A stretch of 64,000 bases of DNA from Limnanthes douglasii subsp. nivea (taxonomy: Eukaryota > Streptophyta > Magnoliopsida > Brassicales > Limnanthaceae), in NCBI GenBank assembly GCA_036936605.1, contig JAUPFV010000005.1:59974742-60038741 (forward strand), written 5' to 3'. The translations under genes were made by a program, and so were the position numbers. Positions 12,081 to 24,840 of the stretch are shown in pieces. The notes under the pieces are model-generated. The model did no database searches. It saw only the letters and a program-made list of their open reading frames with translations, and was not told where the DNA came from. Position 1 is the first letter of the stretch. Every line of letters begins with the position of its first letter.

Positions 12081-13760
12081 TAGCCGTAAAAGAGTTGTAA
12101 AAATATAAAAATATAAAGTAACAACCGAATGCTACCCGAAAAAAATATCTAAGCATAAAATGTACTATGAAACATTTCATATAAATTTTAAGATTTTTAT
12201 GAAGAGGAAAGTACGATGGAGAGTATGATGGTGATTTGTTTTTCATTCTTAATAATCTCTTTAAGATGAATAATTTGAGTTTTCTTTTCTTCGTTGTTGG
12301 CATCATGTTTATGTTCAGAGGCAATATCTTTTTTATAAGCTTTTCTATAAGCAATATAGATGATTGTTTTACATAATTTTTGATAATTTTCAGGAAGGTA
12401 ATTTGAAGTATATCCCTACAAAAATTGTTCCTTTGTTATAATCAACAAGTTGCATAATTAGTCTTGTACAATGTTGTTATATTAGTAAGTGAGCTTCATC
12501 CAAAACTTCTTAAGTGCTATTTATTAATTTTGTCGACGTTGAGTTCTTGTTCTTTTTTAGCAGTGCCGACCTTTAGCTTGATTTTTGTTAACTTCTTATT
12601 GCAGTCGTTGGTTAGAATTTTTGAGTTTTTCGATTCCAATATTGTTTGATTTCAGACCAATTTCAAGTTACATTTCTTTATTTAAGCATCGTGTTTTTTT
12701 TGTTATAAAACAATGTTGTCTTGTATAAGGATTCGTTTTTACAATTTTATTCATTCTTAACTGAATTGAATAGATGGGACTGAAGTTTGATTAAAAAACA
12801 TGCTAACATCTACTAAGAAGTGTTTGTTGGCGAGCATACTAAAGTTAAACGAGCTATGCAAATATATAAGAAGTATGAAGATAATTGATAAGTAATTATA
12901 TATTGAAAAATATTTACCTCCATTTGAAGTTCCATTTGACGATGGAAACGTTCAATATTGGTAAGAGATGATGAGTATGAACAAGGACACATGGCTAAAA
13001 ATATCCAGCAAATTATTTTGGTTCCAACAATATTAAATCACCTACAAAAGTATTTAATGATGGATCTATTTTAGCATTAATAGTTAAAAGTAGAAGATAC
13101 CCTCTAGATCCAATATGGTACTATTTACAACGTTCAACAAAAGCAAGAGGGATGTTTTCTCCAACTAGGGTAAGATATTTTGGTTAAAATGACTCATTTA
13201 TTTGGTTGTAGTAGGTGTTTTTTCTATTTTTTGCATTTAACAATCTTATTTTTATTCTTTTCAATAAGTGTTTGACTTTTTTGAGGTTATCGTTAGTAAC
13301 TCGATGTTTTTTATATGATTGTTCTTTGGACGGTTTGGCTCCTTATTTTTGGAAATTCTAAGATCCATATCATTTTAAGGATCTCTTTCTAAATGATGGG
13401 CCAAAGCATCAACAAATATTTTCTCTTTGATATGGGCATTGATTGTATTATCCATTACTTGGTAACTACCATTTACAAATATCCCTTATAACGATCAAAA
13501 TAAAGAGCAAAATAGATTTTCTTTAGTAAAACAATTATGATATCTAATTTTCCCTAATAGTTGAGAAGGTATGAAAAGTTGATCAAGGAAGTTGCATCAT
13601 GAACTATTTTTCTTCCACTCTTTAGAAATTGCTTAGCCCCTGTGAAAATATAAGAATATAAATATATAAAAATTGAACACACTAATATATTTCAGCCTCA
13701 CCAATAAACTCGAGTGATTTGGATTCTCTATTATGATATATATTATGTTCTAATTATGAT
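12081..13760. other. AT-rich region without recognised gene
   Basis: Only short frames occur, with no conserved domain I can name. Composition is AT-rich with many homopolymer runs. Nothing here supports a host gene. Confidence 0.4.
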
Positions 13761-13770
13761 CAAAAGACGG

Positions 13771-14080
13771 TCATGTAATTACACAACGAAGGTTTGGAGA
13801 AACGAAATAATAGAAATGAGAGCCACTGACTTTGTTAGATTGGCATTCACATAAAATATGAGAGACTTTAAAAGATATCTTTAACAAAACAAACATTATA
13901 ATTATATTGGTTAATGATCGAGAAATGTTGGGTGTAAGTTGACTTAGGAGCAGTCCACAGAACTGAAAAAACTCTAAAATTTTAGAATGTATGAGGAACC
14001 TTATACCGTACTCTATCGTCATGTAAAAGAAACTTACTCAAGTACCAAAACATGATGATGGTATTCTCCTTCTGATGGGA
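13771..14080 (-). pseudogene. Fragment of a Tat antisense / 'putative gypsy type transposon' domain
   Basis: The minus strand encodes EYGIRF, then GLLLSQLTPNISRSL, in the spacing of the conserved core of the Tat antisense proteins (FNWGLRF and CPSQLSPNAW in Tat-2). A preceding SEGEYHHH segment fits the upstream part (GEYLYQARE in Tat-1). The domain resembles the plant 'putative gypsy type transposon' (Transposase_28-like) family. No LTR or gag-pol is visible nearby, so it is an isolated, old fragment. Assignment is by motif only. Confidence 0.45.
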
Positions 14081-16719
14081 TGCAAATATTAACATCGTCA
14101 GAATTACCCCATTTGAATCAAATGATTCGTTCTTCTTCAATCTTATTTTTTCAAAAGATAAACTTTTATTGAGAAATATATTAGTAAGAAACTACAACTC
14201 ATCTTGTCTAAAAAATTTTAGATGATGAGGCAATCTTAGGGGTAGTAGTTTAATCTAAGTATTGGTCATCGTCATCTTCGTTATAAACTGAAAGATTAAG
14301 AGTTTGTTTTAAGAGGGATCATATTCTTTCCTTAATGATTTTCTTAATTTCAAATATAGTGTTTTAGATGGAATTCTTTATTTTCTAACGATCTGTATCA
14401 TCTTTATCACTAGTTGATGAAGATGATGAAGAATTGATTAACATCTGATGATCCAACATCGTTTTCAAACGGTCCACTCTGATGATCATTTTGAGAATTC
14501 GATGGATTGTTTTCATAACTAGATTCTCTTATTGTGGATATTTTTTACCGATGATGAATAAAGAAAATCTAATATTGAATATTGGTTTAGGAAATCGTTA
14601 TCTAAATATAATTATATTTAATTCATTTTCTTATCTTAATTAATTGATATAATTAAAAGTAACGGAAAAAAAATCAAACATGCTTATTGATGGGTGAAAT
14701 CTAAAAGGCAGAGAGATAAGCTAAAAAATGAAAGTATAAAAGGTAAAGTAAAATAATTTACTCAACATATATAGTACAAATGGATGAATAATAACCATGG
14801 ATTGGAAAATAAATTAACATTATAAATTCGTTATCAGATTTTTGATAAATAAAATATCACAAAATGATCGGTGCACAATAAAATTATGATATCACAGTAT
14901 TGTCACTCAAAATTAATTAAATATGCAAATAATTTGATGTTAAAAAATTATGATGAAAAATAATAAAAGTAACATGAGTTTTACCTTTCTAGTTTAGAAG
15001 ATAGTTCTTAAACATATGAACATATTTCAGAACTATAGGAGAGTCCTGATAAGAATGTATGTCGTTGTGATGTCATTACCTTTATTGAGAAAATTTAAAT
15101 ATTCATATTATCAAGGTAAACATATTGAGTAAGTGTGTCCTAAAGAAGTGTTAGCTAAAGTAAGGTTCATATCATCAAATGAAAATGAGCATCGATAAAA
15201 TAAATAAGTAAAAGAATCGATTAAAGATGGAATATCTTACAATCAATGATAAGATCATTGAACAAAAGATGACGACTAAAAAAACGTATTTTATACCTGA
15301 CGCTCAACAAGTGAGAAGCAACATATATAAATTCTACATAAGGACGAAGGAAGGAAATAAGCTTTGAGGATAAACAGATGACAGAAATCACTTCAAAATA
15401 ATACATAGATTGATAAAGTTCGTGGAAGAGTAAGATACATATGTCAACTACAATAATTTTATCCTCACTTCAATACATATGTACTCTTCAACTGTAATAA
15501 TTTTACTTTTCAACTATTATGAATATTTTAATAATGACAATAGATTACTTTACTAAAAATCCCATAGTAGTTGAAGAGTAAAATTGTAATTATTGTAATG
15601 TTTGAGTGACATGTGTAATAAGATACATATGTCACTCATCGTGAATAATCAAGAAATAAAAATAATATGAAATGTAATGTAATCATTATGAATAAGGTTG
15701 ATTGATTGATAATAATATTACATTTCCTAAACAACTCTTGATCATAAACTAGTCTAAAACTCTTTGACATATTCTAAAAAAGTTTTTTCTTTAAAGTAGC
15801 ACACGTTCACAGCTTCAACATCTACCGTCGAACAAAATTTAGAAGCAAACACTATGCTGCCATTGCAAATCACGCACATCTAGACACGCATGGGTCGGGA
15901 TGCGAACATGCCGCGAGTAACATGAAGATGACAATTATACAGAGGAACGTCGATACAGAGAAAGTGAAAGATACTCGGCATAACATAGCCTCTCACTTGT
16001 AAATAGAAGACGTACTTTAAAACAAGAAAAAAAATGATGCTCTCTTAAAGAAACGCCGTTCTCTAGAATTTTCAAGAAAGATAAAACCCCTAAAAAGAGG
16101 AGAAAGTCCCAAAATAATTTTTTTTGTATGCTTTATAAATATTAATGAAAGATTTAAATGTAAAATAAAAATATTAATAATAGAATAAGATTCGAAATCT
16201 AAAAGTGTTAAAATATAAGTCAATTCCAATAAAATGTTAAAAAAAATAAATTTATTTTTAAAACTCATAAAACTTGTTTATAACATATGCAAATGATAAT
16301 ATGGTGAGTTCCATATACATCTAAAACCAAACTCAATTATCATTAGCCACCAAAAAATAAAAACAAGTTACAAGTATGTATTTGAATAAATTATACATTC
16401 AATACGTATTATGTATAAAAATATTTATGTTATCTTATTTTTTAAAATGTTATATCTTACATGTTTGTATCTTTCAGATGGTAGCTCGAGGGATAGATCC
16501 AAAAATAAATGTGCATTGAAAAACACAAATCGAAAGAAATGCGAAATGCAAATTAAAACTATTTTTTTTCTAGATATAAAAAATGCGAATCAGGAATAAA
16601 TATGAATTACGAATAAAAGTTAAAGAAAGTTCCGAATGTAAATTAAATGTAATTATCTTTAGTTAAATGCCAAGTGCCAACAAATAGTTAAATAAATTTG
16701 AAATTAGTTTCAGATTTTT
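14081..16719. other. AT-rich intergenic DNA with a weak fold-back segment
   Basis: No gene is recognised. About 15430-15645 contains an imperfect inverted repeat (ATACATATGTCA ... TGACATGTGT, plus internal GTAATAATTTTAC-type arms), possibly a short decayed MITE. The rest is low-complexity AT-rich sequence with chance frames. Confidence 0.35.
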
Positions 16720-16739
16720 TTTGTGATTAAAAACTTTAA

Positions 16740-17450
16740 ATTAATTAGAAAGTTCATACATAATCGTGGGGTAAAGCCCGAGATAATACAACAACTAATA
16801 GAAAGTACATCGACTAATAGAAAAGTCTATATCAAGGTGCCCTAGAGAAAGGAGTATGACACCCAGGATAAAACAACGCAAAGCATGTATCATGCGATAA
16901 TGACTAGGTGGTTGAGAGGTGATTCCAAGTGCATCGAATCAGGAATACATGCTCCAGTCCATACTGAGAATACCTGTAACAAAAATAAAGTTTAAGTTAG
17001 ATTTAAATAAAACTACATCTGCCAGCCAATCTTGGTACAATGGAATCTAAATCGGAGATCCGATAAGATATGGAAAGATATTGAATAAGCCATGGTAGGA
17101 GCGAATCCAAATATTCTTGAATTCCACTCTTTCCAAACGTGGTAAATAGCCGCGTTGAAACATGTTCGCCAAATGCAATGGTTTCGAGAATTTGAACATC
17201 TTGACTCCTCTTCAATCCAAGATTGCCAGCACGAGGGATGGTATGGAAAGCCAAGTTTATTACTTGTAAAAGCCCAGATACTCTGAGTGAAACTACAATA
17301 AAGAGATCTGAGTGAAACTACAATAAAAAGGAGATGAGATGTAGATTCCGAATCAGAGTGGCAAATGGTGCACTCAATTGGGGTATTAAAACCCCGACTA
17401 AGAAGCTTGTCGTTGGTGGCAAGCTTGCCCTTGATATCCAGCAAAATATA
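16740..17450 (-). pseudogene. LINE 3' fragment with zf-RVT domain
   Basis: The minus strand (17444 down to 17013) encodes a zinc-binding region typical of the C-terminus of plant LINE reverse transcriptases: KLATNDKLLSRG, then CTICHSDSESTSHLLF, then a long segment with VWKEWNSRIF. Downstream on the same strand about 270 bp of non-coding sequence resembles a LINE 3' UTR. The RT core is absent, so this is a 5'-truncated copy, common for LINEs. It faces opposite to the larger LINE to its right. Confidence 0.7.
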
Positions 17451-17459
17451 AAGGAATGC

Positions 17460-18110
17460 CGTGAAATATTGTATTTATTCAGATTTATAAATTTCTTCTT
17501 CAAAATATTCCCTTTCTATATAGTTAGATTTATCCATTATAAAAAAAATTCAGACGAATATTTTTTAGGATTATGCTAACAAAAAATTAATATTAAATTT
17601 TTCTATAATAATTGTATCGTTCATATTTTATAAAAACGACTACCCTTCTTTTTTTATACCGCTTTTAACTTTTACTATTAAATATAATAAAAACGTAATT
17701 TGATTAATTATTTTTATTCTTTTTTGACGGTCAGATATTAAATTAATTTATTATTTTTTAATAACTTAAATTTTTCGAAGTTATCTTTTTTATGTAATTA
17801 TTTTTTTATAAATTATTTTTTAGATTTATGAAGTCATATTTAGTGATTATTTATATACGTTTGTAGTGAGATGAATGTATGATATTTAAAAAAGAAATAC
17901 ATCTAATTATATTTGGTTGGTATTTATATCTTTATTTTTATTTTCACAAAAAAACATAACATAATTATTTTAAAAATTTATTTTAAAATAAAAAAACCTA
18001 ATTGATACATTTTTAATTTTAAATAAGAAAAAATTGAAAAAATTGAAAAACTTAAATTTGAACTGATATTTTAAAAAGTATAATTTCTATATAAAAACCT
18101 TGATCATCTC

Positions 18111-18159
<49 letters not shown>

Positions 18160-18320
18160 TTTAAAACCCATATCTTAAATTTTTTTGAAGTTTTTTCTTT
18201 AATTTATTTAAAAGATTTAAAATAAATAATTTTTTCTAATATAAAACATGTTTATATTATTCAATAATTATAAATTACCGTAACTAGATATAATAATATA
18301 ATAATCAACTTTGTAAATGC
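17460..18320. other. AT-rich spacer with (AT)n microsatellite
   Basis: Very AT-rich, no coding frame. A perfect (TA)n tract runs about 18113-18156. It directly precedes the LINE. Confidence 0.6.
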
Positions 18321-18418
18321 ATGAGGTAAGAAAACCTGGAAAAACCTCTGTCAAGAACAAGAATGGAAACATAATATCAACTCTGAAAATTTCTTGCTAA
18401 TCTTTCTTAGATTAGGGT

Positions 18419-19607
18419 ATGGAAGAAGGTGAATTCATGATGTCCTCTTCTTTTTCTTCCCCAAGAGAAATTGGTTCTGATCCTACTACAAATTTAAGGT
18501 ATGTTAAAGACTTTCCTCTGCTTACCCAAGAGCATAAACATAGTATCAACAATTGGGTTAATGTAATTGCTAACCCGACGTTTGAGAGTTCTGATCAAAG
18601 AACTCGACATCAAATTAAACCCAAGAAACTTTCCAAATCTTTCGCTGAGATTCTGAGACCAATCTGAACAGAAATCTTGCACAAAAATGTCGTCGTTTCC
18701 AAAAATGTCTTCGTTTCCAAGCACACCATTATAGGTAAATTTACCTAAAAAAAGCCCATATATGAAATAATCTAGAAGTTTCTGATCAATTTTCAGTTCA
18801 CTCGAGCCTTCAGTATTGCAGTTTACGATTATCGCCATGTTTTCATTGAATTCGACTACCTCGACGATTTAAAGAAGCTTTGGTCCAGGAATCTCTGGAA
18901 AATCGGAGAAAAGACGATGCGATTGCTTAAGTAGTCTCCAAGTTTTAATCCAGATGAAGAAAACCCCTTGGCACCAGTCTGGATCACGTTGAAAAATCTT
19001 CCAGAATTCTGGTATAATGAAGCAACGATTTTAGAGATTGGTAAGTCCTTTGGGACCGCTTTGAAGACATGGATTCCTAAAACCAACAGGGCTACGTTTA
19101 ATTGTGTTAAGATGTGGGTTGAAGTTGACGTTTCAAAAGCCATGGCCAAAGAATTAAAGGTTAGGTTTGGTGAGGATGAAGATTACAAGTTAGAAATCAG
19201 ATATGGAAATCTTCCAAACTATTGTAATGAATGTAAGCACATTGGTCACAGGATGTCAGATTGTAAAAAAGCTATAACTTTTAAGAGCAATGAACAAGAT
19301 GATATCATTATTGAAGAGAAATTACATGTGTTGGTGCAGTCAAACAACAAGATTACAACCAATTATACTCTAAAGTCTGTAATTGTTGACAGTGGAGATA
19401 GAATGAAATCTGTGAATGATCAATTTTCTAACAAATAATCAACATATTAGTATTCCTATACAAGATGAGTCTAATGGAAATTTGGAGACTGATGCTGATT
19501 TGGCTTCTGATCAGGATGGGAATGAAAGATGTATGGTTGATAGCACAGAGATGATTGAATCTTTGCAAGCGTTTGAAACTAGAGATCTCTTCAGGGTTGA
19601 TAGGTAG
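18419..19607 (+). pseudogene. LINE ORF1 (DUF4283 + zf-CCHC), broken
   Basis: Starts at an ATG at 18419. The first 82 codons are open; several stops follow in the same frame, then the frame reopens at about 18960 through a DUF4283-like region (WITLKNLPEFWYN) and a zinc knuckle YCNECKHIGHRMSDC (C-x2-C-x4-H-x4-C, about 19220-19265). The last part (19416-19607) is in another frame. In plant LINEs this protein binds RNA and forms the RNP. Here it cannot be made as one chain. Confidence 0.8.
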
Positions 19608-19813
19608 CCTACAGATTCACAGTCTGATTCTTCATCAAAAGTCACAAGAAGCAGTCTCCCTTGTTCACCTAATCACAAAGAAAGTATGGTTAATGAGGAT
19701 GATACAAGAGCACAAAGCAGAAAAATAAAGAAGATTAAAAACTAGAACAACAAAGTAGCTACAACTTCAAAGCTTTTACAGCTAAAAAGGGCTATAAGGA
19801 ACAAACCATCTAA

Positions 19814-22800
19814 ATGACTATCAAAATCGTGATCTGGAACGTTAGAGGACTGGGGAATAAGCTTACCACGAGGAGACTTAAGTCTTTGAAAAAGGGCTGT
19901 TAACCCTGCTCTTCTGGCAGTGCAACGTTTGTCAATTGTGAGAAGCTTGGGAAGATGGCTAAAACTTTAGGTTATAGACAGTTTTTTTGGAAATATTAAC
20001 AATACGATTTGGTTGTTTTGGAGAGAAGATTTTAAAGTTGAGATCAGTTCTAATGAAGACCAGGTGGTTCATGCTCAAGTTTGTCATAGTATACTTAACA
20101 AAGCTTTCAGGGTATCTGTGGTATACGCATAATGCAACATAATTCTAAGGAGAGACTTGTGGAATTCAATAATAAATATGAATAATGAAGACATGAAATG
20201 GATAGTGTTTGGGGATTTTAACATTGTCCTTAATGCTGATGAGCAACTTTGCTGCAAAAGAGTTTGTATGCAAAGTATGGATGACTTTTGCAATGAAATC
20301 ATTGACTGTAAACTAACAGATGGGGGTTATTCTGGCAGCAAGTATACTTGGTCAAATGGGAATAAGTGGAAGCGTTTCGACCGTGTTTTGATCAATAATC
20401 AGTGGCTAAGGTATTTTGATAGTATTAGAGTTGTGCATTTGTCAAAGTTGTGTTCTGATCATTCTGCTATGAGCATTACTATATCAACCAATTTGAATAC
20501 CTACAAGCATGCTTTCAAATTCCTGAATATGTGGGTGCAACATCAAGATTTCCTTAAAGTTGTTGAGGAGAGTTGGCCTGTTTATATGCCAGGAAGTCAA
20601 GTTTATCGTTTCTGGCATAAGTTGAAAATGTTAAAGAGTGTTCTTAAGGCCTGGAACTACAATGAATTTGGGAATGTTTTTGATTCAATCAGACATGTCG
20701 AGGAAGAAATCAAAATCAGGGAGTTAAAGTATCAAGCTACTAGATCAAATGAAGACAAAATACTTCTTGATAAAGCTAATCAGAATCATATTAGTCTCCT
20801 AGCTAGAGAGAAGAGTTACTGGGAACAGAAAACTCACACAGTCTGGTTGAAAGACAGTGATAAAAGCACAAAACAATTTCACAACTTGGTGAAAAAAAGA
20901 GGTAAAAGAAACATGATTCACATGGTTTGGGATAATGAGCAATGGTTGGAAAATCAAGATGATATATCTAACTCTGTTGTTTCTTATTTCAAGAAATTGC
21001 TAACTAAATCATCTATGCCTAATGATCAGAACATTGATTTTGATAATATTCTTAACTTGGTTTCTGATTGTGACAACAGAACACTTACTGCTATTCCTAC
21101 AAATAATGAAATAAACAAGGTAGTAAGCTGTCTGCACTCCAACAAAGTTGCTGACCCTGATGGTTTCAATGGCAGGTTTTATAAAGAGTGTTGGGCTATC
21201 ATAGCTGAGGACTTATGTGATGTTGTGAAAGATGTTTTCAAAGGTGCTAATGTTCCTACAGGTATTCAAACATCTGTTATCTGCCTTATTCCTAAAGTTG
21301 ATACACCTACAACAAGAAGAGAGTTTCGCCCTATCAGTTTAACTACTGTCTTTAATAGAATTTGCTCAAAAGTCCTTAACAACAGAATGAGTTTAATATT
21401 GCCCAAGCTGGTTTCTGAGGAGCAATGTGCTTTTGTAAGGGACCGAAGTATCCATGAAAGTGTATTAATTACTAAAGAACTTTATTATGATATAAACTAC
21501 AAAGTAAAATGTGGAAATCTAATTTTGAAGCTTGATATGGAGAAAGATTTTGATCGACTTTCTCACAATTTTATCCAGGAAGTCCTTAAGGATTTTGGAT
21601 TTGGTCCTTTGTTTGTTAAGTTTATTGAAAACAATACTACAAATAATCACTTCTCTGTCATTGTCAATGGAGTTACCAAAGGGTTTTTCAAAGCTGATCA
21701 GGGCTTGAGACAGTGGGATCCCTTATCCCCCAGTCTCTTTGTTCTTGCAGAAGAAGTTTTGATTAGTGGATTGAGGAAGCTAAGTGATTCTACAAGTTCT
21801 GTCAGATATAAAACCAGGGGTGGTCAGGTTATATCCTACATAGCCTTTGCTAATGACCTCAATGTTTTTTGTAATGGGTCCGATAATTCTATTGAGCAGA
21901 TAAGTCAACTGCTGGCTGCTTATCAAGTTACATCTAGGCAATTGATCAACAAGAGAAAGTCTAAGTTTTATACTGTATCCAACATGCCAAACTACATAAT
22001 TAACAGAATTGAAGAAACTACTGGTATCAGGAATAGATCTATGTCTTTCAAGTACTTAGGCATAATGATCAGCAACAATTCAAGGGTCAACCATTTTGAT
22101 AACCTGGTTTCTAATATTAAAGAAAAATTATTGAGTGGGATGGTAGCACTCTATCATTTGGGGGAAGACTTGTCCTAATACAGACTGTTCTCTCTACTTT
22201 CCCCTTGTATTATATACAAAACTCAATTCTTCCCAAGACAGTTATTAAAAGAATTGACATTGTTTTTAACAAATTCCTCTGGGGCAATAAGTCTGACTCA
22301 AAGGCTCTGAATTAGACATCATGGAGTAAAATCAACAAGCCTTATAAAGAAGGTGGGATAGGAGTTAAAATTTTGAGTCAACTGCAGGACATGTACTCTC
22401 ATAAGATGTGGTTTAAATTAAGGGTTAACAAGTCCTTATGGGCCAAGTTAATGATGTCTACCTACTGTAAAGATTGTCATCCGGTTGCAGCACCCATATC
22501 TAGAAGAATGTCTAGAGTCTGGGCAAGACTTGTTGACATTAGAGATAGGGCTAAGAGATATGTTTTCTGGGTTCCAGGTAACGGTGATATCGACTTTTGG
22601 CTAGACAGATGGTGTACTGAGCATCCCTTCATTTCCTTTAATGATCAGAAAGACAGCCAATTATACACTCAAACTAAAGTGAGTAACTACTGGATTAAGA
22701 TAATGTGGGATGTGGAAAGGCTAAGGATGAATGTCACGTTTCCTGTTCTATCAAGAATTCTCAAAATGAAGCTCAATTCTGATTCTGATGAAGCTAACTG

Positions 22801-23893
22801 GTCTCTATCTACTAATGGGAAGTTTAATGCAAGAATCACTTGGGATGCTACAAGGAAAAAAAGTAATGTATATAACCTTTTGTTGGAACCAGGTTACGCC
22901 AATGAAGTGTTCCTTCTTCCTTTGGAGGGCCATTATGAACTGGTTTGCTGCTGATACAAATCTTCAAAAGCGGAACATTTACCTGGCATCAAAATTCCAA
23001 TTCTGTGAGAATGTGGAATCTCCTAAGCATGTTCTAGTTACCCGTGATGTCGCATGGTCTGTATGGAGCCACTTTAGCATAACTTTTGGCATCACTATCT
23101 CAAGAAATATGCCTTTAACTCACCTGATTCGTTCCTGGTTCTGGTCCTCAACAAAAGCCTACAACATAAGAACGATTCTGCCTGCAATTATCACGTGGAC
23201 CATATGGAATAATGGAAACAACAAGAAAATGCAGAATGCTAATTTTTCTACTTCTTTAATTGATCAAATCATTAGAATGCTTAAGGGTTTATCTAATGCA
23301 AACTTACTCAAAAGGAAGCACTGGAGTCGTGATGCTAATGTTGCTAGTCAATTGGGCTGCCATCTGAACTAGAAATCAATGCCAATTTCGTTGAAGTAGA
23401 ACTGTCCAAAGCTCAACCGTTTTAAGCTCAACACTGGCGGGTCTTCGTTGCATTCTAGTGAGGAAGGAAGTGTTGGTATCGTTAGAAATCAGTCTGGTGA
23501 TATTGTTAAAGGCTATGGCAGATTGTATGGGAAGTGTACTGCGATTGTAGCTGAGGCTAGAGCTTTGATGGATGGGCTTGCATTATGTAGAAGCTTGAAC
23601 ATCAGTCAGTTAGATATCGAAGTCGACTCATTGATTCTGGTAAAGCTGATTGGCAATGGAAGGACTCTTTGGTACCTTGACCCCATTATACACTACTGTC
23701 GAAAGCTTATAACTTCAACTATGTCGATCAAACACGTTTACAGGCAGCAAAACAAAGCTGTTGACTGGGTGGCCAAGCAAATTGTCTACATGAAGAAGAA
23801 CCTCGATTTCAATCAATCTACAGCACCGAATGAATTGAGAGATATTGTTTTGGTTGGAGGTATGGGTATCGGATATCTCAGAGAAGTCGACTA
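19814..23893 (+). pseudogene. LINE ORF2 (endonuclease-RT-RNase H), broken
   Basis: ATG at 19814 begins MTIKIVIWNVRGLGNK, the start of an APE-type endonuclease, but a stop comes after 29 codons. The endonuclease end is seen later (FGDFN near 20213, CSDHSAM near 20455). The RT lies in the 673-codon frame 20157-22178, with RPISL, KLDMEKDFDRLSH and GLRQWDPLSPSLF; the catalytic FADD box reads FANDLNVF, so one Asp is Asn. zf-RVT follows at 22373-23372 in two frames. RNase H (23448-23893) shows VAEARAL and IEVDSL, but the first Asp of the NTDG-type motif reads Gly. At least three frame changes occur. Confidence 0.85.
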
Positions 23894-24070
23894 GAGTGGT
23901 TCGAATGAAAGTGTCAAGAGAAGGAAGACGTAGTCTCCATTTTTAGGGTTTCAAGATCTAATTTTGGAAATTTTAAACAGAGTAAACCGGGAATTTCAAA
24001 TTTTGGTGCTCTCTTGTTCATTAATAAAATCCAAGGTTATATATATATAATAATAATATAATATTAGCTT

Positions 24071-24840
24071 TTGTTTTGTTTTTATAATAATAAAATCTAT
24101 ATTAAATAATTAATATATTAATAATTTATTGTCATTAATTACAATATTTTATCAACAAGAAAAAGTTAATTTTGACTTTATAAAAATTGAATAGTTGTAG
24201 GCCACTTCTTTTTCTCTCTAAATTCGAGACCAAAAAGGGATCTAGACTTCTTATCTCACGTTCGATTGTGAAGAACAAGGTCCACCGGAGCAGCTGCCGA
24301 TGAACTTTACAGATCTTTATACGAAAGATGTATCTCCGGCTACGACACCGGTAAAGAGCGACCATCTTATCATCGGAACTGCGGTTGCGCATTCCACGGT
24401 AAATCATCGCCAGATGTAGGAAAAATTCCGCACAAAACGAGTGTTATCGCAACTTGCCGTAACGTTTTGTATCCGATGAGACGAGCGAAAGTTGTTTGTC
24501 GTTACATTGTACCGTCATCTCGAATCATTCGTCACTGGTTGCGAGTGTACCGATTTGTAGATCTCAATTGATTGAGGAAGACGATGATATATTTTCCTTG
24601 GTGCTAAATCTTGATTCTAACTTTTTCTTTTTTCGATTCTTTTTAAATCTAATTTGTTTCTTTTTTTTTTAATTTTTTAATTTTTTTGAATAATTTAATT
24701 ACTACTACTATATGATAGACCAGCTGAGAGAGATTCGAGATTTTTTTTAATAACTATTTTTAAAATTAAGATAATAATTAGCAAAAAAATAATATAATGG
24801 CACCGTTAGCATAACTCTAATTTTTTTGGACTTACTATTA
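24071..24840. other. Spacer without recognised gene
   Basis: 24240-24580 has more balanced base composition than its surroundings and might derive from an old transposon, but no domain is recognisable in any frame. The remainder is AT-rich. Confidence 0.35.

Larger units (their letters stand above)
18330..24060 (+). mobile_element. Near full-length, inactive plant LINE (L1-type)
   Basis: Two successive ORF remnants: ORF1 with DUF4283 and a CCHC knuckle, and ORF2 with endonuclease, RT, zf-RVT and RNase H. It ends with ATAAAATCC and an AT/TAA-rich tail at about 24020-24070 rather than a pure poly(A). End points are approximate and I found no convincing target duplication. Stops, frameshifts and lost catalytic residues make it inactive. 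Confidence 0.85.

Noticed and set aside
15430..15645. Fold-back MITE
   Set aside because: The inverted arms are weak and AT-rich and no TSD could be fixed. Kept only as a remark in the spacer entry.
16017..16268. Minus-strand 83-codon frame
   Set aside because: Phe/Ile/Lys-rich translation of AT-rich DNA; no homology recognised.
24240..24600. Possible exon in a GC-balanced patch
   Set aside because: No frame longer than about 90 codons, no domain, no splice pattern.
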